A DNA stretch of 42,736 nt from CAXXIC01 sp964534355 (GTDB taxonomy: Bacteria > Bacteroidota > Bacteroidia > Bacteroidales > UBA7332). Position 1 is the stretch's first letter; every line of letters starts with the position of its first letter. Made by a program: the position numbers and the translations under genes. Shown piece by piece: positions 34,001 through 42,429 of this stretch. The notes under the pieces are model-generated. The model was not told where the DNA came from, did no database searches, and worked only from the letters and a program-made list of their open reading frames with translations. The DNA lies in contig CAZHNZ010000021.1 of NCBI GenBank assembly GCA_964534355.1, forward strand, positions 1-42,736, written 5' to 3'.

Positions 34001-36775
34001 CGTGATGTTGGGGGGATTTATAATGTAGCCTATATTGTAGACAGATTAACTATTATGCCAAATACAACTTTAACTATAAAAGAAGGAGTAGTAATTAAAC
34101 ACCCAAATAGCAATTATAATAACAACGGTTTAATTGTTAATGGTGCTTTGGTTGCGATCGGTACAAAAACCCAGCCAATCACATTTACATCAATCAAAGA
34201 CGACTCAAAAGGTGGGGATACAAACGGAGATGGAAATAATTCTACTCCTGCAAGAGGAAGCTGGGGGGATATCCGTTTCAATAGTTCGTCAATTGGCAAT
34301 ACAAATCTGTTAAGAAATTGTATTTTTAATTACGGTGGAAGCGGAAGTGAATGGGATGGCACATACAACAACTACGGAAATATAAGAGTTTTTAATACGG
34401 ATTTAACCATAGACAGTTGTCGTATTGAGCATTCATCAACTTCTGCAATTGGAGTTTTTGGAAGTGCAACTCCTAAAATATCAAACAACGAGTTTAATAA
34501 CATATCACACACTCCGATAACAATGAGTATGTTTAGTAATCCAGCTTTTATTAACAATAAAATATCAAATATTGGGATAAATGCTATTGGTATAACCAGA
34601 GAGAATTTTGCAACTGATGCTACAATACCGAAACGAGATTTTGCGGGTTTCAGTAATATGAGTTATTATTTTAATGCGGAATGTAGTGTTAATTCGGGAA
34701 CACATTTGATAATCCCATCAGGTATAGTTTTTAAATCAAATAATTCAAAATTCTTTGATGTTTCTGGTCGTATAACAATTAATGGGACAAAACAAGAACC
34801 TGTTATTTTCACAAATGTAAACGATGACACTTTTGGGAATCCATATGATACAAAAAATGACGGCATTGCAAACTCACCTGATAAAAAGAATGTAGGAAAT
34901 CATGCTATTTCATTCCAGGATATTAGCGATGATAGAAGCTTAATAAACAATGCAATTTTTAACTTTTCTGAGAGAGGAATTAATTTACTGCAGGCATCTC
35001 CATCAATTCAAAATTCAAAATTTATAAACGGGAAATGGGGTGTTGTTTTAAACGGAGTTTCATCTCCAAAAATTGACAGTTGTAGTTTCAAGGACTTGGT
35101 TTATACCCCTATTTCGCTTTCATTGGTTTCTTATCCTGCTTCAACAAATGGAAATGCTATTTCAGGAACAACTTATAAAGCTATAGGTGTTCTATCTGAG
35201 GAATTGGTTCAGGATGCAACTTTATCAAAAAGAAATTTTGGCGGAATAAACAATATTCCATATTATTTTTCAGGAGATTACACAATAGGCACTAGTGTTG
35301 CATTAACTGTGAATCCCGGAGTTGTTTGTAAGTTTAATCAATGGTCAAAACTTAATGTTAATAGAGGCTTGTTAGCAATTGGGGGTTCGACACCGGATAG
35401 CACTATAGTTTTTACCGATATTAGAGATGACTTTTACGGTGGAGATACGAATGCTGACAGTATAGCATCTACCCCAAAAGACACTTACTATTGTTGGAAT
35501 GGAATTGATTTTAAAGATGTTGCATTAGACAATTTATGTAAACTTGATCATTGTATCGTTAAATATACCAATAACTCAAGTGGAGCTATATCAATGACTG
35601 CCGCAAGCCCGACTATTTCAAATTCACTTATCTCTGATAATGATAATGGTATTATCATTTATGGAGCATCTGATCCTAAAATTAATAATTGTGACTTTAT
35701 CAACAATAGATCGTTTGCAATTAACAACGTAAATCAATCTTTCAATGTCGATGCTACAAATTGCTGGTGGGGTGACAATAGTGGTCCAACTTATTCTGCC
35801 AATACAGGAGGAAAAGGGGGCAAAATCTCCGATAAAGTTAAATATGCTCCATTTAAAACATCCGGCGCATCAAATCCTCTGGCGGGTGATGTAAGTCTGA
35901 ATGGTTCGGTTCAGGCATATGATGCATCACTTGTGTTACAACATGCAGTAGGTTCAGTTACTTTATCAACAGCTCAAAAAAGTGTTGCGGATGTAAGTGG
36001 AGATGGAACTATCACCTCATACGATGGAACCCTGATTCTTCAATATGTGGCTGGTGTAAATAATGTCTTTCCGTCAGAGTTAAGAAGTGCTTCAATTGAG
36101 GATTTAAGCCTGAAGCCGGGTGAAATCACTGTCAACACAAATAAATCCATTACCATTCCTGTATTGGTTGAAAATGGAAATAGGGCGCTTGCAGTTGATA
36201 TAGCGGCTTCTTATGACAACAAATTGCTCAAACCGATCCGAGTAGAAGTTGGAAAGGATGCCAAAGGAAGACTCTTCGATTACCATATAGACGAAGTGGC
36301 AGGACAGATTAAAATTGCACTAGCCGGCACTAATGCTCTCGGAACGTCTGCTGAAGTCGCCGGAATTACTTTTGCACCGGTTAAGGATCTTAATTCGGAT
36401 GCAGTAACGTCTATCATTGTTGATAGATTTCTGGTGAACGAAAAAGATTTTACATCTTCTGCTCAGCCCATCCAATTGAAGATTGGAGAAATGTCCACCG
36501 GACTAATTTCTAATCCACAAGATAAAAATATGATTGCCATCTATCCTAATCCTGTCAGAACAGATGGTATGATCAGATATCATGTTGCCGCAGAAGATTT
36601 GGTGACTATAACTTTGTACGATATTACGGGCCGACAGATATCAGTTTTAGCTAATGGAATACATAGCGCCGGTGATTATACAGTGAAGTTAAACGCTAAT
36701 ACCAGTGGCATCTGCTTTGTGCGAATGACTGTAGGTCAGCAAACACAGACTCTGAAATTAATCATCGAACAATAG
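31007..36775 (+). CDS. Giant beta-helix surface protein with dockerin, cohesin-like domain and T9SS tail
   Basis: A 1922-residue protein. The signal peptide is 1-22. Residues about 32-1600 contain eight beta-helix modules of 170-210 residues, starting near 32, 203, 377, 573, 784, 994, 1205 and 1405. Each opens with a strand pair such as TLTIESGVVVKFN..NGTLKA. Modules 3-8 carry an acidic loop resembling a Ca-site (GGDTNIDG, NPSDTNKNG, VPKDTRNDG, GGDTNGDG, NPYDTKNDG, GGDTNADS) followed in most by an NWGG/SWGG-type motif. Residues about 1627-1684 are a type-I dockerin: DVSLNGSVQAYD and DVSGDGTITSYD, two F-hand loops. Residues about 1700-1810 form a cohesin-like sandwich (SITIPVLVENGNRALAVDI). 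The end (IYPNPVRTDG..LKLIIEQ) is a T9SS sorting domain. The triple-cohesin gene follows 16 bases later. Ligand unknown. Confidence 0.88.
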   Translation: MKRIVLFLFISVLLSGLSTLKAINVNGLISANTNWTLANSPYVVTGNITVSPGVTLTIESGVVVKFNSNLGITVNGTLKARKADFTSNVTPLAKGTWTQIQSATASSIITLDTCTVNYGGASSLGTVYANLGTVNLTGTTIGNSLSSGIYLNTATVNMKGSTISSSDWAIYYNSYGNLIDKGGNSYSGNKYDAANLNFTSVTGNWTLPGLSIPYVVSQNMSVNNTSTMKIDSGAILKFNANLGLTVNGILKARKAQFTSNVTPLAKGAWQNITIGSGSYTGNATIDTCTIEYAGYNSAGSVNTYNGTVSLNKTTITNSSTSGLYLNTQGIANVSNSSISGCDWPIVYVGGGAFHNITGNIFTGNTHNAAYINFSNLTTTWNLEYIPVPYVFSGSFTVAGTGNMSIASGNAIKCNNWIYVDGILKAVGDVNKRIIFTTDRNDNVGGDTNIDGAATVPTRGSWGGVNFRNTSVDASCILKRCDFSFGGYGSSGSVVIENANPTIDSCTISNSYYGAQVTGASYPVLTNNTIASSQVVPIAMSFDSNPVFTNNSFSFSDNQYDAIGLLGGTLTANSHLIQRNVTNIKNVTYLMLSSLVIPQSYTLTIDTGIVVKSLYNDHAIIVQGALVANGGIGKNQITFTSVHDDNIGNPSDTNKNGTQTNPARDNWSGIIFEGSSDDSKCKLNYCTIKYASMSSRYYNPHYIGGGAVTSINSSPTISNCTIKDNKYGLFAFQASNPIVQNTQFLNSENTPISFSVSANPTLENITFTNNGWNALGIIGETLGVSGTISKRNVAGYNNISYVLLSDLNINSGTNVTVNPGVVIKMQNNIYVDGGFKASGLATDSIVFTSINDDNYGVPKDTRNDGNAVAAARGNWGGIVFRATSDDSFSSINYCKLLYGGGNGEYGRYSIITYNNAAAPVSNTLISDSYQFGLRFEGSSTTDCTNKVSIKNCGADPIAMSLTSNPKFNFTSPLFAFMGNGSNGIKIIEGNLSTDATLIKRDVGGIYNVAYIVDRLTIMPNTTLTIKEGVVIKHPNSNYNNNGLIVNGALVAIGTKTQPITFTSIKDDSKGGDTNGDGNNSTPARGSWGDIRFNSSSIGNTNLLRNCIFNYGGSGSEWDGTYNNYGNIRVFNTDLTIDSCRIEHSSTSAIGVFGSATPKISNNEFNNISHTPITMSMFSNPAFINNKISNIGINAIGITRENFATDATIPKRDFAGFSNMSYYFNAECSVNSGTHLIIPSGIVFKSNNSKFFDVSGRITINGTKQEPVIFTNVNDDTFGNPYDTKNDGIANSPDKKNVGNHAISFQDISDDRSLINNAIFNFSERGINLLQASPSIQNSKFINGKWGVVLNGVSSPKIDSCSFKDLVYTPISLSLVSYPASTNGNAISGTTYKAIGVLSEELVQDATLSKRNFGGINNIPYYFSGDYTIGTSVALTVNPGVVCKFNQWSKLNVNRGLLAIGGSTPDSTIVFTDIRDDFYGGDTNADSIASTPKDTYYCWNGIDFKDVALDNLCKLDHCIVKYTNNSSGAISMTAASPTISNSLISDNDNGIIIYGASDPKINNCDFINNRSFAINNVNQSFNVDATNCWWGDNSGPTYSANTGGKGGKISDKVKYAPFKTSGASNPLAGDVSLNGSVQAYDASLVLQHAVGSVTLSTAQKSVADVSGDGTITSYDGTLILQYVAGVNNVFPSELRSASIEDLSLKPGEITVNTNKSITIPVLVENGNRALAVDIAASYDNKLLKPIRVEVGKDAKGRLFDYHIDEVAGQIKIALAGTNALGTSAEVAGITFAPVKDLNSDAVTSIIVDRFLVNEKDFTSSAQPIQLKIGEMSTGLISNPQDKNMIAIYPNPVRTDGMIRYHVAAEDLVTITLYDITGRQISVLANGIHSAGDYTVKLNANTSGICFVRMTVGQQTQTLKLIIEQ

Positions 36776-36791
36776 ACAAAAATCAAAAGGT

Positions 36792-38750
36792 ATGATTATA
36801 AATCGAAAATCAACAATGATGCTGTTGCTCCTATGGTTAGGAATGACGCAATTGTACGCGGCTATTACGGTAAGGTTACCCAACCTTACCGGCATTGCCG
36901 GTGATACGCTCACTGTACCTGTCTATCTGGATGATGATATTACTAGTAGTAAAGTGACTGCTTATCAATTTCAGATAACCTATTCTGCTTCAAATGTTGT
37001 TTTCCTGGGAGCAAGTACTACGGGTACCATCTCCCAGTCATTTGGAGATTTGATTGTAAAGGATTACACCTCTTATTTATCTATTGCCGGTGCCGGGAAT
37101 ACAGCATTAACAGGAAAGGGTATTTTGCTAAATCTCAGGTTTGCTCTGATAAGTTCAGGGTCAAATCTACAATTTAAAGATGGTGTGAGTACTAATTATG
37201 TCAATGAAGGGAATCCTGTCCTGACCTGCCAGAATGGCTATATCACAATACAAGCAAAACCGGTAATAAGTATTAGTCCGTCTAGTTCACTGTTAACTAT
37301 TGGTGATACACAACAGTTCTCAGTATCAGGAGGAACGAATCCATATACCTGGAAAGTAAGTGATAATAGTATTGCAACAGTTGATTCTAATGGAAAATTA
37401 ACAGCCCTGAAACGAGGTTCAATCAAAGTACAGGCTTATGATGCCAAAGGATATAAAGGTGAAACTGGTGAAATCGAAATAAGGAGTCTCAGGGCATCTA
37501 TTCGTGACACAAACTTTTATCAGAATAATTTTATCGACATTCCTGTTCTTTTGGAGAATTTAGATGCTACAAAGATTTTTGCCGGGAAGTTTTCTTTTTC
37601 TTTTAGTGAAAATGTTCTTGCATTTAAAGGTTTGACTATAGCGAACTCATTACTGGATGGCAATGCAACTCTTGAATATTCTTCCCAGTCAGGAAAGCTA
37701 ATTGTTACTTTTGCCGGATCAAAAGGGATTACCGGATCAGGTGTTCTTTTCAAACTCAGATTCAAAATTGCAGACATTAATTCAGGGGCTTCTTCTATAA
37801 ATTTCGATGAAACCATACTAAATGAGACACTTAATTCGAAGAATAGAAACGGTTATTTTTCTATCAAGTCATTACCAAATCTGTCAATTTCTTCAGCTTC
37901 TGTAGAGATGTATGCCGGAGATAAAAAGCAGTTCACGGTTTCCGGAGGTGCAGCTCCTTATTCCTGGCAAGTTGAAGATACGACATTGGCATCTGTTAAT
38001 AACTCCGGGTACCTGACAGCAATTTCAGGAGGAGTTACTAAATTATTAGTTAGGGATACTTATGGCTCAAAAACATCAGCTGCCATAACTATTTATGATA
38101 CATGGGTTAATGTTCGGGATTCTGCGGCTGTTGTAACGAAACAATCGATTACAATACCGATAGATTTAGGTAATTTGCCAACGGGCAAGGGCGTTATTTC
38201 ATTATCAGGTAAAGCCATGAGTTCGTTCGCAAAAATCGACAGTATCAAAGTGAGTTCCTTGGGAACACTTACCGAGAGTTGGCAATTAGTTGCTAAGTTA
38301 GGTAAAAATCAGACTAGTTTTGCTTTGTCGGGAGTAACTCCAATTACAAAAGCAGGTAAAATTGCAACTTTAAAAATATATTTCAATAAGACGCTTGTGG
38401 TGGGTGACGCATTTTATATTGATTGTAATGAATTGATGCTGAATGAAGGAAATCCAAAAGTGAAGGTGAAGTCAGGGTATATAACTATTAAAAGTATCAT
38501 TTCTGGTTTGAAAGAAATACAAATTATTAAAGTTTCTGTCTTTCCTAACCCCACCACTTCCACTATTCAAATTAAAGGAATAGAAGGTAACGCAAATCTA
38601 AAGGTGTTTGGAATTGATGGGAAACTGGTACTTGTAAAACAGTTTACAGACAACGAAACAATTTCAGTGGGTAATTTGGCTACTGGCATTTATACGCTTC
38701 GGATACAAACGGATGAAGGATTGGTGGAGCGCAAATTGATCAAGAAATAA
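36792..38750 (+). CDS. Scaffold-like triple-cohesin/BIG2 protein with T9SS tail
   Basis: A 652-residue protein with a signal peptide (1-23). Layout: cohesin-like 1 (about 24-155, AGDTLTVPVYLDDD, GKGILLNLRFAL), BIG2-type domain 1 (about 158-230, QFSVSGGTNPYTWKVSDNSI), cohesin-like 2 (about 233-358, FIDIPVLLENLD, GSGVLFKLRFKI), BIG2 2 (about 361-430, QFTVSGGAAPYSWQVEDTTL), cohesin-like 3 (about 436-566, SITIPIDLGNLP, AGKIATLKIYFN) and a T9SS type A tail (FPNPTTS.. ending GLVERKLIKK). It starts 16 bases after the dockerin-bearing protein, so the two are very likely co-transcribed. Cohesins bind dockerins in cellulosomes. Here a small surface scaffold is suggested, but binding between this pair is an inference. 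Confidence 0.88.
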   Translation: MIINRKSTMMLLLLWLGMTQLYAAITVRLPNLTGIAGDTLTVPVYLDDDITSSKVTAYQFQITYSASNVVFLGASTTGTISQSFGDLIVKDYTSYLSIAGAGNTALTGKGILLNLRFALISSGSNLQFKDGVSTNYVNEGNPVLTCQNGYITIQAKPVISISPSSSLLTIGDTQQFSVSGGTNPYTWKVSDNSIATVDSNGKLTALKRGSIKVQAYDAKGYKGETGEIEIRSLRASIRDTNFYQNNFIDIPVLLENLDATKIFAGKFSFSFSENVLAFKGLTIANSLLDGNATLEYSSQSGKLIVTFAGSKGITGSGVLFKLRFKIADINSGASSINFDETILNETLNSKNRNGYFSIKSLPNLSISSASVEMYAGDKKQFTVSGGAAPYSWQVEDTTLASVNNSGYLTAISGGVTKLLVRDTYGSKTSAAITIYDTWVNVRDSAAVVTKQSITIPIDLGNLPTGKGVISLSGKAMSSFAKIDSIKVSSLGTLTESWQLVAKLGKNQTSFALSGVTPITKAGKIATLKIYFNKTLVVGDAFYIDCNELMLNEGNPKVKVKSGYITIKSIISGLKEIQIIKVSVFPNPTTSTIQIKGIEGNANLKVFGIDGKLVLVKQFTDNETISVGNLATGIYTLRIQTDEGLVERKLIKK

Positions 38751-38824
38751 ATTTATTATAAAGGGGTATTTGTATTAGTTTGTCAGAATTGGGGTAAGTC
38801 TGTTTTTTAGGTTGTTTTGGGGTT

Positions 38825-38864
38825 AAGCCAGGGGATTGTGCATCATATCATTCCTCTGGCTTTT
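38825..38864. terminator. Terminator between the convergent cohesin and DUF58 genes
   Basis: AAGCCAGGGG (38825-38834) pairs with CCTCTGGCTTTT (38853-38864), with a T-run for plus-strand transcripts. The right arm lies in the 3' end of the DUF58 gene. Confidence 0.6.
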
Positions 38865-40174
38865 AGCTCCAGGTATTTGTTGATGGCATCCAGTGTCAGA
38901 TTTTCGGGTTGAGTGAGAATGGATTGAATGCCATATCTTTTGAGTTCGCCGACGATCACCCGTTTTTCGAAGGCGAATTTTTCGGCTATTATTTTGTCGA
39001 ATACGCCAGCTACTGTTTTAGTTGGTTCGTGAATCAATTGATTGAGTTCTGTATTGTCGAAAAAAATGACAATCAGCAGATGGTTTCGGGCAATTTCTTT
39101 GAGGAATGGGAGCTGGCGTCGGAGTGCGTCTGCTGTTTCGAAATTTGTGTATAGTAATATGAGGCTACGTTGTTTGACCGCCATTCTCAAATCGGTGCTA
39201 AGCCGGCTGAAGTCGCTCTCGGCAAAGTCGGTGTCGATGCGGTACAGAGTCTCCATCATCCGGTTCATTTGTCCGGCTTTGCGATCAGCATTCACATAGT
39301 TTTCTACTTTTCTGGAGAAGGTAAACATCCCGGCTTTGTCCTGTTTTTTCATAACAATATTACTCAGGGCCAGGGTCGAATTGATGGCGTAATCCAGCAG
39401 AGTGAGTCCGAGAAAAGGCATCTGCATCGTTCGTCCGGTGTCGATAACCTGAAAAACGGGTTGCGACTTTTCGTCCTGATACTGATTGACCATCAGTGCA
39501 TTTTTTTTAGACGTTGCTTTCCAGTTTATTGTGCGAAGATCATCGCCCTGCACATACTCTTTGATTTGTTCGAATTCCATGGTATGTCCGATCCGGCGAA
39601 TACGTTTTAGCCCGAATTCGGAAAGAATATTTGAAAAAGCCATCATATCGTATTTCCGGAGCTGAATGAAGGACGGATAGGTGGCAATAGTTGCATTTTC
39701 GCAGAACACAAACCGTTTAGCGGTGAGTCTGATAGGCGATTTGGTAAATACGTTTAATTTGCCGAAGAGGTATTCTCCCCGTTCGGTCGGTTTTAGCAGA
39801 TACTGAATCTCCTTGTCCGATTTGCGGGGAAGTTTGGTTCGAATCAGAAAATCCCGTATTTGAAACTGAAAAGGTATTTCGTCGATAATCTCTACGGACA
39901 CCGGAACCGGATAGTTGTTGCAAATCCGGATCAGTATGGTGTTGTCATCTCCATTCGACAGTCTTTCGGGCAATTTTCGTATGGCATCGATGCCCGTTTT
40001 CGACGAAAACAGGATAAAAATATCGATAACCAATGCTGCAACCAATATCCATAGCAGAGCTACGGCTACAATGTAGAGCCAGTGTACGAAAAAAGAGACA
40101 AAGAATAACCCGCCAATGCCCATCAGGATTTGGAAAAAAAGCAGATTAATATATAAAGATTTAAATGCTTTCAT
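38843..40174 (-). CDS. DUF58 domain protein
   Basis: A 443-residue membrane-linked DUF58 protein. Two N-terminal transmembrane helices (about 11-55: LLFFQILMGIGGLFFVSFFV and IVAVALLWILVAALVIDIFI) are followed by a beta-sandwich region (VSVEIIDEIPFQ..KPTERGEYLFGKL). The DUF58 core includes EFEQIKEYVQGDDLRTINWK then ATSKKNALMVNQYQDEKSQP and FQVIDTGRTM, a von Willebrand factor A-like fold with DxG in place of the classical MIDAS DxSxS. It starts directly at the stop codon of the MoxR gene (TAA-ATG). DUF58 and MoxR proteins act together, probably as a chaperone-like AAA and its adaptor; the cellular process here is not established. Confidence 0.9.
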   Translation of the reverse strand: MKAFKSLYINLLFFQILMGIGGLFFVSFFVHWLYIVAVALLWILVAALVIDIFILFSSKTGIDAIRKLPERLSNGDDNTILIRICNNYPVPVSVEIIDEIPFQFQIRDFLIRTKLPRKSDKEIQYLLKPTERGEYLFGKLNVFTKSPIRLTAKRFVFCENATIATYPSFIQLRKYDMMAFSNILSEFGLKRIRRIGHTMEFEQIKEYVQGDDLRTINWKATSKKNALMVNQYQDEKSQPVFQVIDTGRTMQMPFLGLTLLDYAINSTLALSNIVMKKQDKAGMFTFSRKVENYVNADRKAGQMNRMMETLYRIDTDFAESDFSRLSTDLRMAVKQRSLILLYTNFETADALRRQLPFLKEIARNHLLIVIFFDNTELNQLIHEPTKTVAGVFDKIIAEKFAFEKRVIVGELKRYGIQSILTQPENLTLDAINKYLELKARGMI

Positions 40175-41173
40175 TTAGCGGGGTACTTCTACTGATTTGA
40201 TGATTTGTTTGACAACTTCGTCAGCTTTGAGCCCTTCCATCTCTTTTTCGGGAGAGACGATAAGACGATGTTGTAGTACCACCACAGCCGAATCAATAAC
40301 ATCGTCGGGGGTGACAAAATCCCGGCCGTGCAGAGCGGCAAATCCTTTGGCGGTATTCAGTATGGCAATAGATGCGCGGGGTGATGCACCGAGGTACAGG
40401 AATGAGTTTTCGCGCGTTTGATTAACTATTCGGGCGATGTATTCGATGATCTCTTTTTCGACGATTATGCAACGAACCAGCGATCTGAAGCGGGTAATTT
40501 TTTCACCGTTCAGTACTTGGTGTACGTCGGCTGTTTTGTCGCCATCCACCGCTTCGTGTTCGCGGCGAATAATTTCGAACTCATTCTCAAGGCTCGGATA
40601 ATCAATGATAATTTTAAACATAAACCGGTCCAGTTGGGCCTCGGGTAGGCGATAGGTTCCCTCCTGTTCAATCGGGTTTTGGGTAGCCATCACCAAAAAA
40701 GGCGCATCCATTGGGTAGCATTTTCCATCTATTGTAATCTGGCGCTCGTCCATTACCTCGAACAGAGCAGCCTGTGTTTTTGCCGGAGCCCGGTTCACTT
40801 CATCTATCAATACCAGATTGGCAAAAACCGGTCCGGGTCTGAATTCAAATTCTGTTTTCTTCAGGTCGAAAACAGATGTGCCCAGAATGTCGGATGGCAT
40901 GAGGTCCGGCGTAAACTGAATGCGGCTGAATTTGAGATCCAGTGCTTTGGCCATTAGTTTGACCGCTATTGTTTTAGCCACACCGGGCACGCCCTCCAGC
41001 AAAACGTGGCCGTTTGCCAGAATGGCCACCAGCAGGTGCTCAATCATTTTGTCCTGCCCTACGATTACCTTTTTAAGTTCCTGCCTTACCGCCTCCATGC
41101 TTTGTTGCAGTTCGCTCAGATTGATGCGGGTTTCGAAGTGGATATCTGTTGTTTCTATCGGATTGTTTTCCAT
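40175..41173 (-). CDS. MoxR-family AAA+ ATPase
   Basis: A 332-residue AAA+ ATPase of the MoxR group. Walker A is GVPGVAKT (61-68), Walker B LVLIDEVNR (120-128), sensor 1 MATQNPIEQEGTYRLPEAQL, and the Arg-finger region is DRFMFKI and SPRASIAIL. MoxR enzymes are thought to act as chaperones in maturation of protein complexes, often with VWA-domain partners. The family usually occurs with DUF58 as here. It starts 23 bases after the DUF4350 gene ends and abuts the DUF58 gene, so the operon order in transcription is DUF4129, DUF4350, MoxR, DUF58. The whole ATPase core is intact. Confidence 0.92.
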   Translation of the reverse strand: MENNPIETTDIHFETRINLSELQQSMEAVRQELKKVIVGQDKMIEHLLVAILANGHVLLEGVPGVAKTIAVKLMAKALDLKFSRIQFTPDLMPSDILGTSVFDLKKTEFEFRPGPVFANLVLIDEVNRAPAKTQAALFEVMDERQITIDGKCYPMDAPFLVMATQNPIEQEGTYRLPEAQLDRFMFKIIIDYPSLENEFEIIRREHEAVDGDKTADVHQVLNGEKITRFRSLVRCIIVEKEIIEYIARIVNQTRENSFLYLGASPRASIAILNTAKGFAALHGRDFVTPDDVIDSAVVVLQHRLIVSPEKEMEGLKADEVVKQIIKSVEVPR

Positions 41174-41196
41174 AATTCTTGCTTCTTTATTGGTGT

Positions 41197-42429
41197 TTAT
41201 CGTTTATTGCTATGTTGATGTTTGTCGTTCTCGAGCCACATTTTTTCAACCATTTTGCTGAAGATTATTAACTCTTTTTGTGTGGCTGTTTTGTTTCTTT
41301 CGAATGTGTTGATAAATGATACAATGCTGCGAATCAACTCTTTGTCTTTGCCCGACTTGCTGTGCAGTTTTTCCACAAATGATTCGTTCAGAATGCTTGT
41401 GTCCAGGTAGTATTTCAATCGGATACGATTTAAGAAATAGACGATTTTCTTTTCTACAACACCCGGTATTTCACCTTCCTGAAAATAGAGATTTGCTATT
41501 GTTTTTACAAATTCCACAGTTGTGTTTCTTGCCGGTTTAATGACCGGAATGGTGCGTTGCCTGCGTTTTGCATTGAATATCAGAAAAAGTACGATGCCGT
41601 ATACAAATATCAACCAGGCCATTTGCAGAGAGGGGTACCTGAAAATAACAGACAGGACAGTCTCGTTTATCGGAATATTTATATTATTTGTTTGACCCTT
41701 TACGAACCAGACAATGGGTTTGTCTTTAGAAATATAGGATAAAACGTGAGCGACATATCCGGATGAGCTATTGTCGGGCGATAACAGCGCCATATTTGTA
41801 AGCACCTCAGGATGGGTGTGGATGTAAACGTACCCTTTGCCATATTTTACGCGAATGAAGTTGGGCGAAGAGATGCTGTCCTGTGTCTGAATGGTGCCCA
41901 GAGTAGTGGTGCATGACAAATCTGCCTCGTCGAGCCTCATCGAGCTGAATACCGGATTCAGACAATACGTTTTGTTGCCCCAGTTTTTCATTGTCAGCGA
42001 CATATTGACGCTGTTTTCCAGCGGATTTTCATTCAGCGGATTTTCGAAATAAAATTTCAGGTATAATGAATCCGGAATTGAGTTGTACTGTTTGTCCGTG
42101 AAAACAAACAGGTTGCAACCCTTGTAGACCTGACTCAGTAAAACCGAATCATCTGAATACATATTTGATTGGTAAATGATCAGATAATTGCTCAGTGAAT
42201 CGTTTTCAGAGATATATTCGTACGGGGTGACCGTCACGCGTTTAATCCTGTTGTTACCTGCCAGGCTTTCAAATTCGTGGTTGAATACATACAAATCCAA
42301 CGGGCCCTTTTTGTCGAGAGAGTAGGTGGGTGTCCAGTTGGCAGGTTCTCTTTGAAACACAACGATCAAAAGAAACAAAAGCACAAACCCGAGTGAAACT
42401 GCAAGATAGGTTTTGAAAGTCTTATCCAT
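41197..42429 (-). CDS. DUF4350 membrane protein
   Basis: A 410-residue protein with an N-terminal transmembrane helix (YLAVSLGFVLLFLLIVVFQR), an extracytoplasmic domain of about 240 residues (PLDLYVFNHEFESLAGN, YLIIYQSNMYSDDSVLLSQV, IRVKYGKGYVYIHTHPEVLT) and a second helix near residue 265-285 (SLQMAWLIFVYGIVLFLIFN), then a charged cytoplasmic tail. This is the DUF4350 pattern, a GATase-like fold of unknown activity. Its ATG overlaps the upstream DUF4129 stop by 8 bases, showing coupling. In Bacteroidota this gene regularly sits in the MoxR-DUF58 cluster, so it belongs to that complex rather than acting alone. Confidence 0.85.
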   Translation of the reverse strand: MDKTFKTYLAVSLGFVLLFLLIVVFQREPANWTPTYSLDKKGPLDLYVFNHEFESLAGNNRIKRVTVTPYEYISENDSLSNYLIIYQSNMYSDDSVLLSQVYKGCNLFVFTDKQYNSIPDSLYLKFYFENPLNENPLENSVNMSLTMKNWGNKTYCLNPVFSSMRLDEADLSCTTTLGTIQTQDSISSPNFIRVKYGKGYVYIHTHPEVLTNMALLSPDNSSSGYVAHVLSYISKDKPIVWFVKGQTNNINIPINETVLSVIFRYPSLQMAWLIFVYGIVLFLIFNAKRRQRTIPVIKPARNTTVEFVKTIANLYFQEGEIPGVVEKKIVYFLNRIRLKYYLDTSILNESFVEKLHSKSGKDKELIRSIVSFINTFERNKTATQKELIIFSKMVEKMWLENDKHQHSNKR

